Assembly (NCBI GenBank): GCA_030549775.1
Contig: CM060177.1
Span: 47,146,244 to 47,210,243 of the forward strand
Direction: 5' to 3'
Length of the DNA: 64,000 nt
DNA from: Tamarix chinensis
Taxonomy: Eukaryota; Streptophyta; Magnoliopsida; Caryophyllales; Tamaricaceae
A program made the translations under genes and the position numbers. Below, piece after piece: positions 1 to 12,018 of the stretch. The notes beneath the pieces were generated by a model that worked only from the letters and a program-made list of their open reading frames with translations, was not told the origin of the DNA and ran no database searches. Position 1 is the first letter of the stretch. Every line of letters begins with the position of its first letter.

Positions 1-557
1 TATCTAGCTTCCAATTGTTATCCTTCACTATGTCTCCGTCTTATTCTTTCTATTCTTCCTATTCTTGTACTAGTCAATGAACAACCATCTAAGACCAAGA
101 AAAATCTTATCCCACACAGAATTGTGCCTCTAATTATCGAGATCAAAATATTTTTACAAAATTAATACATATCATGTTAGTAATGTATAAAATAATATAA
201 TACATATATTTAAACCAACAATAAATGAATACCTCAAGTCATGGAAGAATCTTAAACTTATATTTTTTAGGAATATGAGCCCATGATTTATATAGTGCCA
301 AAATGAACTCTTATATGCCATTACCATCCTAGTGAGAAAATTTTGGCTCATACACCCCCATAGGATTATTCATGTCATCTTTATTAACAAATTTTATGTG
401 CAATTATTTTTTTCCCATTATCCAGACACAAATAATATCAACCCAGATCTTACCCTCTGCCTATCCCCTTCCTTTTTTGTATAGCTAGTGTTGTAAAAAT
501 AAATTTTAAAATCAATATTAGTACCATTAAATAGCTATTCAAAGTCATATATTCAAA
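1..557. other. AT-rich sequence, nothing identified
   Basis: No coding frame of useful length, RNA gene or clear terminal repeat was seen here. It lies outside the candidate end of the CACTA relic that follows. Confidence 0.5.
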
Positions 558-568
558 CACTACAAAAG
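558..568 (-). repeat. Candidate CACTA terminal inverted repeat
   Basis: The bases CACTACAAAAG match the usual start of plant CACTA (En/Spm) terminal inverted repeats. The site lies beyond the 3' side of the minus-strand transposase relic, where an element end is expected. The partner end was not found, so the 3-bp target duplication cannot be checked and the match could be chance. Confidence 0.35.
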
Positions 569-1689
569 TTTTTGGTATATATTATCCCACCAGAGTCGCA
601 TGCATAAGGTAATCTATGAGATATGGGAGGGAGTTCACCCGCTTCATCTCCACCGTATTATATAATATCAATATCACAAATAACTAGCTCTTATAGTAAA
701 AAAAATAAAATAGCAATATAAAAAGATTAATTGTATCAAATTATTATGTCACCCGATGTAAAACTACATTACATATGCCTAGTTTGACGATAATAGTCAC
801 TATAAAAATTACACCAAATACACACTATTCATAACAAAAACTAGAATTATCACTATAATCTTCTTCTCCAGTATCGTCCATATCTAAGTCAAGATAACCT
901 AAGCCTTCATATTCCATGTCATCTTTTGATTTGGTATCTTATCTTCGTTAATGCCATCATTCACAATCATATCTTCAATTTTGATGTTCAACACTATAGT
1001 AGCGAAGTCAATCGCATCAACCACATATGCCACATTAGTCTCATCATCATCATCATATCCCAAATGTGACTATGGTTCACTTCCCTAACCACCTTCTAAT
1101 TAGAACTATTAAGAGGACCATCAACATATCATTCTTATTTTTCTTGAAATCTCAATATATAATAATCATTTATATACCACTCAAACCTTATACACAAACT
1201 TGTAATGTTGTTGCCTTAATTATTTTCTCTCTTGGATTAGTATCAAATCATTTACACTTGAATAACAGAGAAAAAAATACAATTACTAATGTAAGATAAT
1301 TCAATGACCTCCAATAATTGTCTATAAAAAATTGTCATTGATTGTCGGGACACACACACTATTGTTTTGGTGTTCTTCTATTTATATATTTATGATGTGT
1401 TAAATATTTAAATCGATTAACCACACAGCCATGATAACTTGAGACAACACAAAATGGCCAATGAGACAACATAAAAAAAAAATATCATTACATTAAGCTA
1501 ATCTTCATTCTTGTAACTTGTACATCTATAAATAAAGTGAAGTTGTAAAAATGTTATCACTAGTATTATATTAACTAAATGTACAAGAATACATACCATT
1601 TTACCTTTGATTCAAACAACTTGCAATATTTCCTTTGTAAATCAACAAAACTAATATCACATTGGCTAATTTCAAACATGTGATTACTA

Positions 1690-1880
1690 CAACAATTTAG
1701 ACCATTTAATGTTCCAACTTGTTTTCTCAAGAATCCATGAACTCCAAATGCTAATAGTCATTGTATAAGTACATTTTGATCGTGTGACTTTAGGCCTCCA
1801 ATCTAATTGTCATTATCCCTAAAATTCTTCTTGAGGTTTCCATCAAACCCATCTGGAAACTTCATTTCCTTCAAAAACCA
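1690..1880 (-). pseudogene. CACTA DUF4218-like remnant
   Basis: The minus strand reads FPDGFDGNLKKNFRDND, then a stop, then GLKSHDQNVLIQ, LLAFGVHGFLRKQVGTLNGLN. The GLKSHD...LLA...LRK pattern is the junction seen in CACTA transposases where the core meets the DUF4218 domain. It directly follows the Transposase_21 remnant in the expected order. Confidence 0.6.
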
Positions 1881-1922
1881 CAAGAAATGTATCCAATCAT
1901 CATTATCAAGAGTAAATGGTGC

Positions 1923-3137
1923 TTAAGGTTTCATTAAATTGTTTCCTTCATTATACAAGCATAATTCATTCCTAATGTTCGTGTTCTCTAAATAACATAT
2001 TGCAATGTCATTATCTTTGGATTTTCCATCGTCACGGATGATTTTCACAAGCAAATTGGAACAAACAATTTTCTCGACATACATAACATTTAAATTATGT
2101 TTCAATAAATTCATTGCACAATAGGGGCACTCAAAGAACATGATCTTCTTCTTCTTATTCAAATCTTCAACACCTATTTTTATCTTTGGATGGTCATGAT
2201 GATTATCTAGTTCATATTCTATAAAACAACTCAATTGCATCAAAATATTATCAGATGATAATCTCCTTAAAGATTCTCTTCTTTTGATTTTCCATTAAAT
2301 TGAAAAGTTTTTTTCTAAATGGATGATTGGTAGGGAGGAATCGTTGGTGGCCAATATACTTGATATTTTTCCTCAATTTCACAGAAGGAGTGTCTTTATT
2401 GCAATTAAGACATGCTAAATATCCCTCACTAGACTAACCCAATAGATATGATCAAGCTAGAAAATCATGAATGGTACGAAGCTGTATTAAACAAATTTTG
2501 AACACCCTGTTATTGGCCACATCTCATGTATTAGCCTCGATCATTCATAGCACATTCAATTCATCAAATAACATGCAGAAGAACATATCAATATCCATAC
2601 CTGGAGAACTTGAATCGGTAATCAACAATGTAAGCATTAAAAAATGGGTATTTCATGTAGCGCTAGGGGAACTTATCTAGTTAACATAAGCGACCACATA
2701 ATATATCTAAAACTCATGCTGAAGGGATTAAAACCATTTGATACCAACCCCAATCAAACATTTCGTGGATCAGCTATAAAAACTGGGTGATTTGCATCAA
2801 AATGGTTTCACTCTTCACCATCAACAACATGATGTAATATCCTTGGCTTAATTGATTGGCCCTTCAAATGCCACCTTATGTCTAGAGATGTGTGTCTACA
2901 AGCATATAATCTCTTCAGACTCGGTGTTCGAGGGAAGTACCATATAACCATATGAAATACTTTATTACCTATAGTAGCTTCATCTATCCAATGAGGTGCA
3001 CCACATTCTAAACAGTTTTCTCGATCTACATTTTTCTTCCAATATAAAGTGCAAATATATTTGTATACATGAATGACTTCATAGCCTAAACCTAAATTCC
3101 TCATCCTCTTCTTTGCCTTATAGTGTGATTTGAGCAA
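1923..3137 (-). pseudogene. CACTA transposase core (Transposase_21) remnant
   Basis: Three consecutive fragments fit the Transposase_21 domain. The first (3137-2808) has KSHYKAKKRMRNLGLGYEVIHV, a CLECGAPHW motif and KRLYACRHTS. The second (about 2440-2280) has GYLACLNCNKDTPS and KYIGHQRFLPTNHPFRK. The third (2243-1923) has FFECPYC and LKHNLNVMYVEKIVCSNLL with GKSKDN. Frames shift and stops lie between the fragments, and the usual DDE-containing stretch is not continuous. I infer an inactive copy. Confidence 0.75.
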
Positions 3138-3216
3138 CTTATTATCTTTAAGAAGAGATTATTTTAGCAAGTTAAGAAGCTCGTCAAAATACGTATTCAT
3201 CTAATTATTTAATACC

Positions 3217-3690
3217 TTATGATAGAAAATTTAAAGATGAGAAATTTTTACACTCATGATATAATTCAGCCTCCATCTCTTTGAATGACTCAGTGTAATA
3301 GAGATCATTTCCATTTATCACTAAGTTATTATTTATAGGACCATGCACTTCATTGTTATTATTAGTTTGTGCTTCATTACCACCACCAACCAAATCACCT
3401 AAGATATCTCCCATCTCATCTCTTCCCTCCTCAACCATATGTTTTAATTCTAGCTCATGTTCTATTTCACTAAGATATACCCACACATTATATTTTTGTA
3501 CTAACTAACTCTACATTATGTGGTATTCAATCTCATATATAGATTGCGACACAATGTTACTACACCTTGTGCATGGGAAACGAATGCGACCATCTTCCTT
3601 CTGAAAACATGGTATTGTCATTCTAATAAATGTTTTAATCCCATTCCAAAATTTATTTGATCGTCGATTCTTCAACAATGTCTAAATTTT
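3217..3690 (-). pseudogene. CACTA transposase N-terminal (transposase-associated) domain, broken
   Basis: From about 3690 to 3510 the minus strand reads a peptide with a WNGIKTFI helix followed by DGRIRFPCTRCSN, matching the Cys-rich transposase-associated domain that opens plant CACTA transposases. In-frame stops flank it (after MNIDKI, and after EYHIM). The frame reopens as KYNVWVYLSEIEHEL and runs through an acidic, Asn-rich linker to 3217, ending LYHECKNFSSLNFL, a phrase typical of the linker before the transposase core. At least three stop codons separate the parts, so no functional protein is expected. Confidence 0.65.
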
Positions 3691-3720
3691 ATCGATGTTC
3701 ATTTTATCTATACAAAATAT

Positions 3721-4430
3721 AATTTAAGAATAATTAGTTATACAATATTGCTTCTATTAAGAAAAATTATTTATGTACATTAAACAATAATGTTACAAAG
3801 TACAAATACTATTTACCTTAATTAATCACTAAAGAACAATCATTATACATCAAAAATATATTATAACTCAAAATAAGGTTCCTTGTCGAATGCCCACCTA
3901 TTTATTCCACTCTTCTCATAAAATCCTCAACTCTCTCTCTTATTCAAAAGAAGGTGCATCCACTTCATAGGAGTCACTAAGATAATTAGGATATTTACAC
4001 TAAGATAATTAGGATATTTACTCATTGGTATCATATACCAAGATCTCCACTCATCATTAATGACTATCAACTCCTTGCTATCTAGTTTTATTGTCTTATA
4101 AATCGTCCACGTTAAGCAACCTTAAGGTGTGGAATATCAGTGCAAATAAATCATATATCTTTCTCTCATAGCTACCCATGGTTGAATTTGTGGTAAAGTC
4201 AACAAAAGATAATATGACCAGAACTTAAATGGTCTCAAATATAAACTCATCTCCACCATGTGATATAACATATCACGTACCCGATTGATATGTTTTCTAA
4301 TATCCTCATCCGAAGACATACTATCATAGTATAGAGGATACTCATCAAATAAATGATGCATTATAGCCTAAAAAAAGGAAAAATTAGTTATTAAATAATA
4401 CTTTATCTAAGGTTAAAATTAATTAATTAG
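3721..4430. repeat. AT-rich spacer with a perfect 23-bp direct repeat
   Basis: Two identical, adjacent 23-bp copies beginning CACTAAGATAATTAGG lie at 3975-3997 and 3998-4020, a recent slippage-type duplication. A 74-codon minus-strand open frame at 4137-4361 resembles nothing I recognise and is probably chance. Confidence 0.6.
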
Positions 4431-6513
4431 CTCAAAGTATTGTTATGTTATCACTCTATATATTAGTTAATAATATTTTATCAAAGTCTAACAATAATTT
4501 TTTATTAGAATTATTTTACCTTTTTAATAATAATTTATTTGATGACAACAATATTATCTTAATTTCAAGTACTGTAATCTAATAATTTACCTTATTTAAT
4601 AAGATGGTATATATATATTTTTTATACATAAATTAGTTACTTTAAAATACTTATGTCATTATTACAACTATATATAGATTATTTCACATATTTAAAAATC
4701 AATTATTTAAAGGTAATAATATTTGATGATTTTACATATTTATTACCTCAATAATAATGTATATAAGTTTATAATAAATTTATTAGCTCAAAGTGTTTTT
4801 ATGTTATTACTCTACATACTAGTTAATAATATTTTATCTAAGTCTAATAATTATTTTCTATTACAATTATTATATGTTTTTAATTATAATTTATTTGATG
4901 ACAATAATATTGTAATACCCCAAAAAAATTCTAAAATCCTATAAATTAATAATTAATCTTCATTTGGGATAATTTAATTTCTTTTTCAATTATTAATTTA
5001 ACTATTTTGTATGTTTTGATGAATAATAATAATAAATAAATGATAATAGATAGGATTATTTAATATTTTAAAATAAATATTTTATTATTCGATTATACTC
5101 TTTTTATGTAAATGATTTTCCAAACCCATATTTTACTAAAATTAGCCTCTTAAATGGATAACTTAAATTTTTAGAATAAATTATTTTATTAAAACAATTT
5201 ATACATCTAAATAATTAAATACTCTATTTCCAAAAATTATTTTATCTTATTTTTCTCATGTTTCCTTTTTCTTTCCCATTTTTCCTTTCTTTTTCTTCCT
5301 TTTTCCTTTTTCCTCTTTTCTTTCTCCTCTAGGCCACCCGGCCATCTCCTCCTCACCTTCCCTGTTAGGTCGTTAGCCATTTCCCCTCTTCCTCACCTAC
5401 CCAAACCTCTTCCCTTCTTTCTCTTTTCTTCATTATTTTTCCCTCGATTGGGCTAGCCCAACCGCCCCTCCTTCTTCCTTCTCCCTCGCACTTGCAAGCC
5501 AACCCACTTTTTCTTTTCACCACACCCGATTAACCTACCCCTTTCTTCTTCCTCCTCCTCTTCTCCTTCCTTCGCCCTACACGTCGAACTTGCACCTGCC
5601 ACTGTCCGCCCTTCTCTGCACCTTCACAACCCTGTCCTACCCTCTCCCTCTCCCTCATCCCTCTCCTCTCCATTTTGAGCCAAACCCTCCCCTACATAGC
5701 CCTCTCATGTGCCCCTTCTCATTCCCTTTCTCATCCCCTACCCCTGCGAACATGAACACTATAAACCCTGTGTCAGCCTTCCAATGCCAGTCGGTAGCTG
5801 CCTGCCCCTCCCATGCCCTTTTCCTCATCCTCCTTTGTCTCCTTCTCCTCCCCACACCTATAAATACCCTAGCCATCATCCTCCCTCCTCTTTGTGCCTT
5901 GCCCCGAAGCTTACCTCTACCACACCATCAGACGCAGCCCCAGCCACCATCATACATCATCGCCATCCAAACCTCCACCTAGCCTCTTCCCTGCATTACT
6001 CTCCACCAAACAAGGCCACCTTCATCCCCTAACTCTCCCTACATAACCCACCCCACTCATACAAAGTGGGTAGCTCGAGCTACCTTTTGCACCCTGTCAC
6101 CACCCAATTTGCTACCTTGCGTCGCCTCCTCCACCACAACCATTGCCCCCACTACCTCCCTCTCAACCCATATAACCTCCCACTACTCCCCATACCCTTC
6201 CTTTCCCCTTTCTCCCCCTCCTTCCCTCTCTTCTCCTCCTCCACCTTCTACTGCCACCTACACTACCGTCGTGACACACCACCACCACCACAGCAACCCT
6301 CATGGTCTAGGGAACCATCCACCTCACAACCACCACCTCCTTTTCCCTCTTCCATACCCAAAGTTGAGCCTTTTCAAATCATCACCCCTCCTGCCTCCAT
6401 TGTCGTCGTAGTTGACGCCGCCCTAGTTGCCACCTCTACCTCTAGTTGTGCCGTAACCCTTGCTTCTATTTAAGTATAAATTATTTTTGTATTATTATTT
6501 ATTTTATTCTTAC

Positions 6514-6572
<59 letters not shown>
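6514..6572. repeat. (ATT)n microsatellite inside solo LTR
   Basis: About 19 near-perfect trinucleotide units are followed by a degenerate ATT/ACT-rich stretch to about 6780. A matching but far longer AAT/AGT-rich tract lies in the opposite orientation in the related LTR at 39,273-43,655. Confidence 0.9.
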
Positions 6573-6574
<2 letters not shown>

Positions 6575-8121
6575 GCCACTATTACTACTACTACTATTAT
6601 TACAATTTTTGCTTTTATCGTTAATATTGCTAATGTTACTATTATCATCATTACTACTATTAGTCTTATTATGGTTATTATTATTACTATTATTAGTATT
6701 AGTATCATTAATAATACTAATCCTATTATCATCAAGACTTTTATTATTGTTATTACTAGTGTTGGTCTTTTACTAGTAATTAGTTAGAAGATAATAAAAT
6801 AAATAAGAGGGAAGCTAACATGATCATTCCACTCTTATAGATGAACCAACCCTTTCCCCCTAAGGAGGTGTAGGAGTCATGCTCCAAGCCTGGTATCAAT
6901 CTACGTAAGGATGTGATTAAGGCCAAACTATGTGTAGTGTGTTTATGGTTGCTTGGTTATATGCTTGTGTCCCATGTGATTATGATTTATATGGTTGTAT
7001 CACAGCCTCCTAAGCATGGAGCCAAGGTAAGTTGTACATGTGCTCTGACATGTTTAATATGGTGACATGACTTGTGTTTTGTGTTATGCCTCATGTATAT
7101 TTGGCCTATATGACATGCATGCTAGGAGTTCTTAGTAAGACGGTGAAGTTGAGGGGAGAGAAAAGAAGTAAATAAAATAGAGTGGCAAGAGGTAAGTGAG
7201 AAAGACCTAAGTACCTTATGACTTATAGGTGGACAAATATAAGGAATACATGAATAAAATGAGAGGAGGTAATAAATCTTGCATGGGAAGTGAAGGGCCT
7301 TGTATGGGGTGGTAAATATTTGCATGGGGGTAACTTTTATGTGGGAAAAGGGTAACTTAAGGGTTAAGGAAGGTGAGGGAAGAGTATCTTGGGCGATTTG
7401 AGTCCATAAGTGAAAAATAGTATGTGAGTTGGTAAAAGCGTGCATGGGGGCCTTAATTAGGGTTGTGATAAAAATACTAAGTGGGGGAAGTGTGTGGAAA
7501 GGAGAGTTAACGGCAAGTGGTTGGAATGTGAATTGAAATTGGAAGGGTGTCACATGGAAATGAGGGAAATTAGTCAAGTGGAAAGGAGAGTGGTGTGTGT
7601 GGATGATGAGGGGGTGACATACGTGAAAGGAACAATACTAGGGTTGAGGGTGCCCAATTAGGGTTTTCATGATCACATGTGAAGGATGGGAGGTAATATT
7701 AAGATGTTTGGTGTGGGTTGAGTAGAGTGATGGAGGTGGAAGCAAAGGGATCCTTGGTCGTGTATGGTAAGGAGAGGTTGGGCTACATAGGTCAGATTAG
7801 TGTTTTTGAGAAAAACCCTAGGGGCGCTAGTAGGTAAGCAGAGTTATAGGAAAGTGGGCCTTGACCTATGTATGCAGGAGTGTGGGTTTTCATGGTGAGA
7901 AGAGGAAAGTGAGGAAGGAGTGTTAGAGTCCTAAGGTCATAGAGGTCTCAAGATATGGGACTTGTGTTTTTTAGGAGAGCTGGGGTGAAGGGGTGAGAAT
8001 GGGAAGTCTAGTGGGTCATGCATGTTTAGTTGAGGTTGTGTGTGGAATAAGACATGAGTAAAATACTAATTACTTAAAGTGAAAGATTATCAAATTGAGT
8101 CTAGATCAGAAAGTATCCTAG

Positions 8122-8432
8122 CCCACAAACTATAATAATGGTCAGGTGCGTTTTGCCTGGGAGTGTATCCCAATCCACCGTATAATAGAGGTCAGGTGCA
8201 TTTTACCCTTGATTATCATTTTCGGTATACCGGCTATAATAGTGGAGTTTCCGAGCTCGATAAATCAAGCCTTGTATAAAATAAATCATGAAAAAGACAT
8301 TAACTATTTACAGTGGAACATCGCATGAGTCACGGCCAGGTTGGGATAATTTTTTCGGTCCACCAGCTATAATAGTGGTTAGATGCCTTTTATACTAATG
8401 TATCATTTTCGGTCAACCGGCTATAATAGTGG
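8122..8432 (+). repeat. Cluster of five copies of a palindromic LTR motif
   Basis: Five copies lie at 8122-8141, 8175-8191, 8227-8245, 8360-8378 and 8414-8432. The best-preserved copies follow CCACCGGCTATAATAGTGG. The core CTAT-A-ATAG is an odd-length palindrome and the outer CCA/TGG arms also pair. Similar copies occur in the other chromovirus LTRs of the window, reverse-complemented in the minus-strand elements. Confidence 0.75.
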
Positions 8433-9145
8433 GATCCCCGTACTCACGTGTATATATATATATATAATTAGGGAGATGTGTAAGACAGAAATAATGGCCT
8501 TTGTCTTGATAATAATGTTGAACTTGAGTGTTGTACTGTATGCACCTTTTGCCTATTTGCACTTGTATGGACTTAATCGCATGGTTACCTCACTTAGTAT
8601 GTAGTGTACTGATCACCTCTTTAGTGGGTGCTGCTCATTCCCACGAGTAGTGGCTCATTCTGAGTTGGTGCAAGTAGGAGATGTTGCATGTGATGATTTT
8701 AAATGCTTTCGATGCATTGGGCGGGACTGAGTGATGGCTAGTTAGACTTATCCTAGGGTCTGAGGGAGTGTTGTCCAGACTCATCTTATCTTATTTTTCT
8801 CACTGTTGTACTGATCTCTTTAATCTTCCCCATAGGGACCTCGTTGATGTACTTGTTTTCTATCTTGTATTAATATTGATCTTGCACACTTTATTTTAAT
8901 TATGAATTGTTAAAAACTTGCATTTTATAGTCATTTCAAAATTAAAGCCTTTCAAATTCTCTAACTTTGTGGTTGGTATAAGATTGGTCAGGGGTCAGTC
9001 TTGTACCTAACATGGCATTAGCACCTCCTTGTTTTAATGTATGGTTTCTGTATAAATGAAAATTTTCAACTGTAAAATTTGGGGTGTTACAAATATTATC
9101 TTGATTTTAAGTAATATAATCTAATAATTTACCTTATTTAACAAC

Positions 9146-10738
9146 GCTGGTAAATGCATAAAAGAGGGGGGGAGTCGAGATATAAACAAAAGTTGGAGGT
9201 CAATATCCTGATTATGAAACCAAAAAAAAAATTCCTAAACAAACTTTATTTAAAAAATGACCGGATGAAGTAATCAGTAAAATACACGGTCAGACCTGTT
9301 AACATTTAACCTAGAAGAAATTTTGCAGCTACGTATTTGATGATTACTAATCAACATGAATATTTGACGAATATACAAGGACTCAGGAATAATATCGGTA
9401 AATTATTGGACATAAGTTTCACACCTTACGCACCGAAACTTTAGGGAGATGTTGCTTACAACAAACGAATTATGTAAAATATTCGTACATATCTAATTAA
9501 ATATACCTAAAATGATCGTGTCTATATATATACATAAACACACACGCTTCACTATTTATGCATGGGTTTTGCATGTCCACTCTGGATGCTTGTGCAGCAT
9601 TGAATGCGACTCCACACGTATACGTTCTAAGAATCCAAGAATCGTCGAACCGATGGAGAAAACTTTATATATATATATGTTTATTTATTTTTAATTTTTT
9701 ATGTTGTCCATATATCTTTTATGGTATAAATTAATTAACATCAAGTGCGTTTATTATAAAAAGTACGATAAATCGATGAATAATATATATATATATATAT
9801 GAGAGACAAATAAACGACTGACAGAGCCCAGTTCTGGCCTGGCCAGTGGCCGTTGAAGAATACATGCCCCACATCTTGATATAATATTAATATTATTAAT
9901 ATATGATCATATTTCAGACTCGGATTATGTTTTGAAAATAACTCGTCTGCTGGACCGCTACCTGTGAAGCACGGAATGAGGCGTCGTTTTCGTCCGGACA
10001 TGTTTGGTCATTTCTAGTATAAATTGTTTTTATGTTTAAATTTATATCGAAAATATTTGATTAATTTTTTTTATTTTATTAATAATTTATTTTAATTAAA
10101 GTAGGTAGTAATTTTATTATTTTTTATTTTTTTCAAATTTTAATAAATTTAGTCAATTTTTTTATCGTTCTAATTTTCTAATTTTTGTAAAATTAATACT
10201 TTTTTATATATATTTATATTCGTATTTCCCATTCTTATTTCCTTACAACACTGACTGCTACACGTGCATGTGTAAAAGAGTCGATATTTTATTGTGATTT
10301 TAGATCCATTTGTCGACCTTTTTCCTTTAGAGCATCCCATGTAACACCAAATGATAACTTGAGGTAATTATGAGCACAGTGTATTACTGATACTAAATTA
10401 TTACACTACAGATCATCCATTGCACCCACACCCACCAACGATTTATTACTATTATTATTATTATTATTATTATAAATAAAGGTGAACAAAAGTATCACAA
10501 TTATTCAAAAGTCACTTGAAACCATTCTTAGGTTCAATAATCACACGTAAATTATTTGATTACTATCAAAACAATCAAGTGGACAATTGTTTTCTCGCCT
10601 TATGCGTACGTTAAGGATTGGCTTAATCTATCTATTGCATGAGCCTCACAAATCCTCTAAGAAAATACGTAAAAATATCCCTCAATTTATGTAGTCTTTA
10701 GAAACGATAAAAATAAAGGCGACAAATAAAAAATGAGA
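9146..10738. other. Intergenic sequence, nothing identified
   Basis: Mostly AT-rich sequence with short TA runs (for example about 9783-9800) and an ATT run near 10,446-10,471. An 86-codon minus-strand open frame (9741-10001) resembles no family I know and has no supporting context. Confidence 0.5.
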
Positions 10739-11950
10739 TTTTGTTTGGGCAAAGAATTTTTAAAAGAAATTTTATTTTTAAAAAGTAAATTATAACCTAT
10801 ATACTTTCTTTTGATATCCTAAAATACAATTTGGATGTTTCTTATTGTTGAAAACAAAAAAGCATGTTAAAGTTTTAGAAAAAAAAATTTATAATGTATT
10901 TATATAATTCTATGGATAAAAATAAAAATTAATACTATAAATATTCTCTACAATCATAATACATAAAATTATGTAAACATCAAAATTAGTTAAATTTAAT
11001 TATTCAAATTCTGTATATATATATGTGTCTATTTTTTTTAATCCTTGTTAAATTATTGATTCATCCAAATAAAGTCTAAAATTCTTTTGCTAATTTCGAT
11101 TCTCTAAGCAACATTCTCAAGATTAATTTCAATATTTTAGGATGCAAAATCTAATTTTAGATAAAAACTATTTCTATCTATCTCGATTGAGTCCACTAAA
11201 ACATAGAGTAATAACTAAATGTACTTTATAATAATTAGAAAAGAAACTTAAATATAGTTTACTCACCACATTTTTAGATAATGATATGAACTCAATTTTT
11301 TTTTCTTATATCATTTTCTAACCATAAATCAAAAGTAATTGCATTCCTCCTATAACTAAGTAGATATTGTTTTTGCAAAATCTTTAAATTTTCGGTTATC
11401 AAAATAAATTATCTAATTGATTTACTCAAATCAATAAAATTAATAAGAAGAATATCTTTCAAATGAGAGACTTTTCAAATGGGCCCTCTTTCCACTTTTG
11501 TTTTGGTAGTACGTGGAATGAAGGTAACAATCAAATTTAATCTATTTTTTATTTTGTCATGTCTTTGCTTTCTATAATTTTTGATAATGGGATTCTGTAA
11601 AATAGATATTCCTATGAAGAAATTAATTATGTATTAAAAATTTAGGATTTATTTGAGTACTCAAAAATAAATAAATAAAATTAGAATTTTTAAAATTCAT
11701 GTTAAAATTCCACCAAATAATATTGTGAAATGAATTTAAAGTTTATTAACATATTTTCATAGGTAAAAATTAAAACTATATTATAAATAATCTATTCAAA
11801 CTCCATGCATAAAAAAAACATCCAAACAATAATATTTAAAAGTATTCTATTCAAATTCTCTATCTAAATAATAAAATTATTTGTATGGAGTTTTAAAAGT
11901 GAATCATTTTTAAAATCTTACCATTTGTAAAATTCTTTATCCAAACAAGG
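10739..11950. mobile_element. Non-autonomous inverted-repeat (MITE/foldback-like) element, 1.2 kb
   Basis: The left end reads TTTTGTTTGGGCAAAGAATT. The right end, reverse-complemented, reads CCTTGTTTGGATAAAGAATT. Further pairs continue inward, for example TTTGGATGTTTC near 10,830 against CATCCAAACAATAA near 11,820, suggesting arms of roughly 250 bp. No open frame of note is present. The family and target duplication are not resolved. Confidence 0.5.
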
Positions 11951-11981
11951 CTTTTAATAGAAGTATTTATGCTATTGACTA

Positions 11982-12018
<37 letters not shown>

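Larger units (their letters stand above)
830..3720 (-). mobile_element. Decayed CACTA (En/Spm) DNA transposon, transposase region
   Basis: Read on the minus strand, this stretch gives in the correct order the parts of a plant CACTA TNP2-type transposase. These are an N-terminal transposase-associated zinc-binding domain (about 3690-3500), a linker, the Transposase_21 core (about 3137-1923), the start of a DUF4218-like part (about 1880-1690) and an acidic tail (about 960-840). The parts lie in different frames with stops between them, so the element is dead and could only be moved in trans. Family assignment rests on remembered motif similarity (LKHNLNVMYVEK, ECGAPHW, GLKSHD). Confidence 0.75.
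4911..9091 (+). mobile_element. Solo LTR of a Tekay/Del-like Ty3/gypsy chromovirus (4181 bp)
   Basis: The block begins TGTAATACCCC and ends GGGGTGTTACA, giving the TG...CA ends of an LTR with short inverted termini. It is flanked by a perfect 5-bp target duplication AATAT (4906-4910 and 9092-9096). It has no internal coding region. The segment CTAAGGAGGTGTAGGAGTC near 6860 reappears, reverse-complemented, in the LTR at 39,273-43,655, which ties the two to one family. Inside are a pyrimidine-rich tract (about 5230-6470), an ATT microsatellite and a cluster of repeated hairpin-like motifs (8122-8432). Long open frames in the pyrimidine tract are compositional, not genes. Confidence 0.85.
4431..9145. 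repeat. Local tandem duplication (period 356 bp), second copy split by a solo LTR
   Basis: Copy 1 (4431 to about 4605) and copy 2 (4787-4910, continued at 9092-9145) share the same run of sequence, from CTCAAAGT through TTAGTTAATAATATTTTATC and GATGACAA to AATTTACCTTATTTAA. Copy 2 is interrupted exactly at AATAT by the LTR. Copy 1 therefore preserves the uninterrupted target at 4550-4554. Confidence 0.8.

Noticed and set aside
4137..4361. 74-codon minus-strand frame near the CACTA relic
   Set aside because: I could not match it to any CACTA protein part; it may be chance.
5590..6473. Overlapping plus-strand open frames of 100-135 codons rich in Pro, Ser, His and Leu
   Set aside because: They lie in the pyrimidine-rich tract of the solo LTR. 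Several frames and both strands stay open because of composition, and there is no domain or codon signature.
9741..10001. 86-codon minus-strand frame (MSGRKRRLIPCF...)
   Set aside because: No family resemblance, and its C-terminal end is a TA microsatellite reading IYIYIYY.
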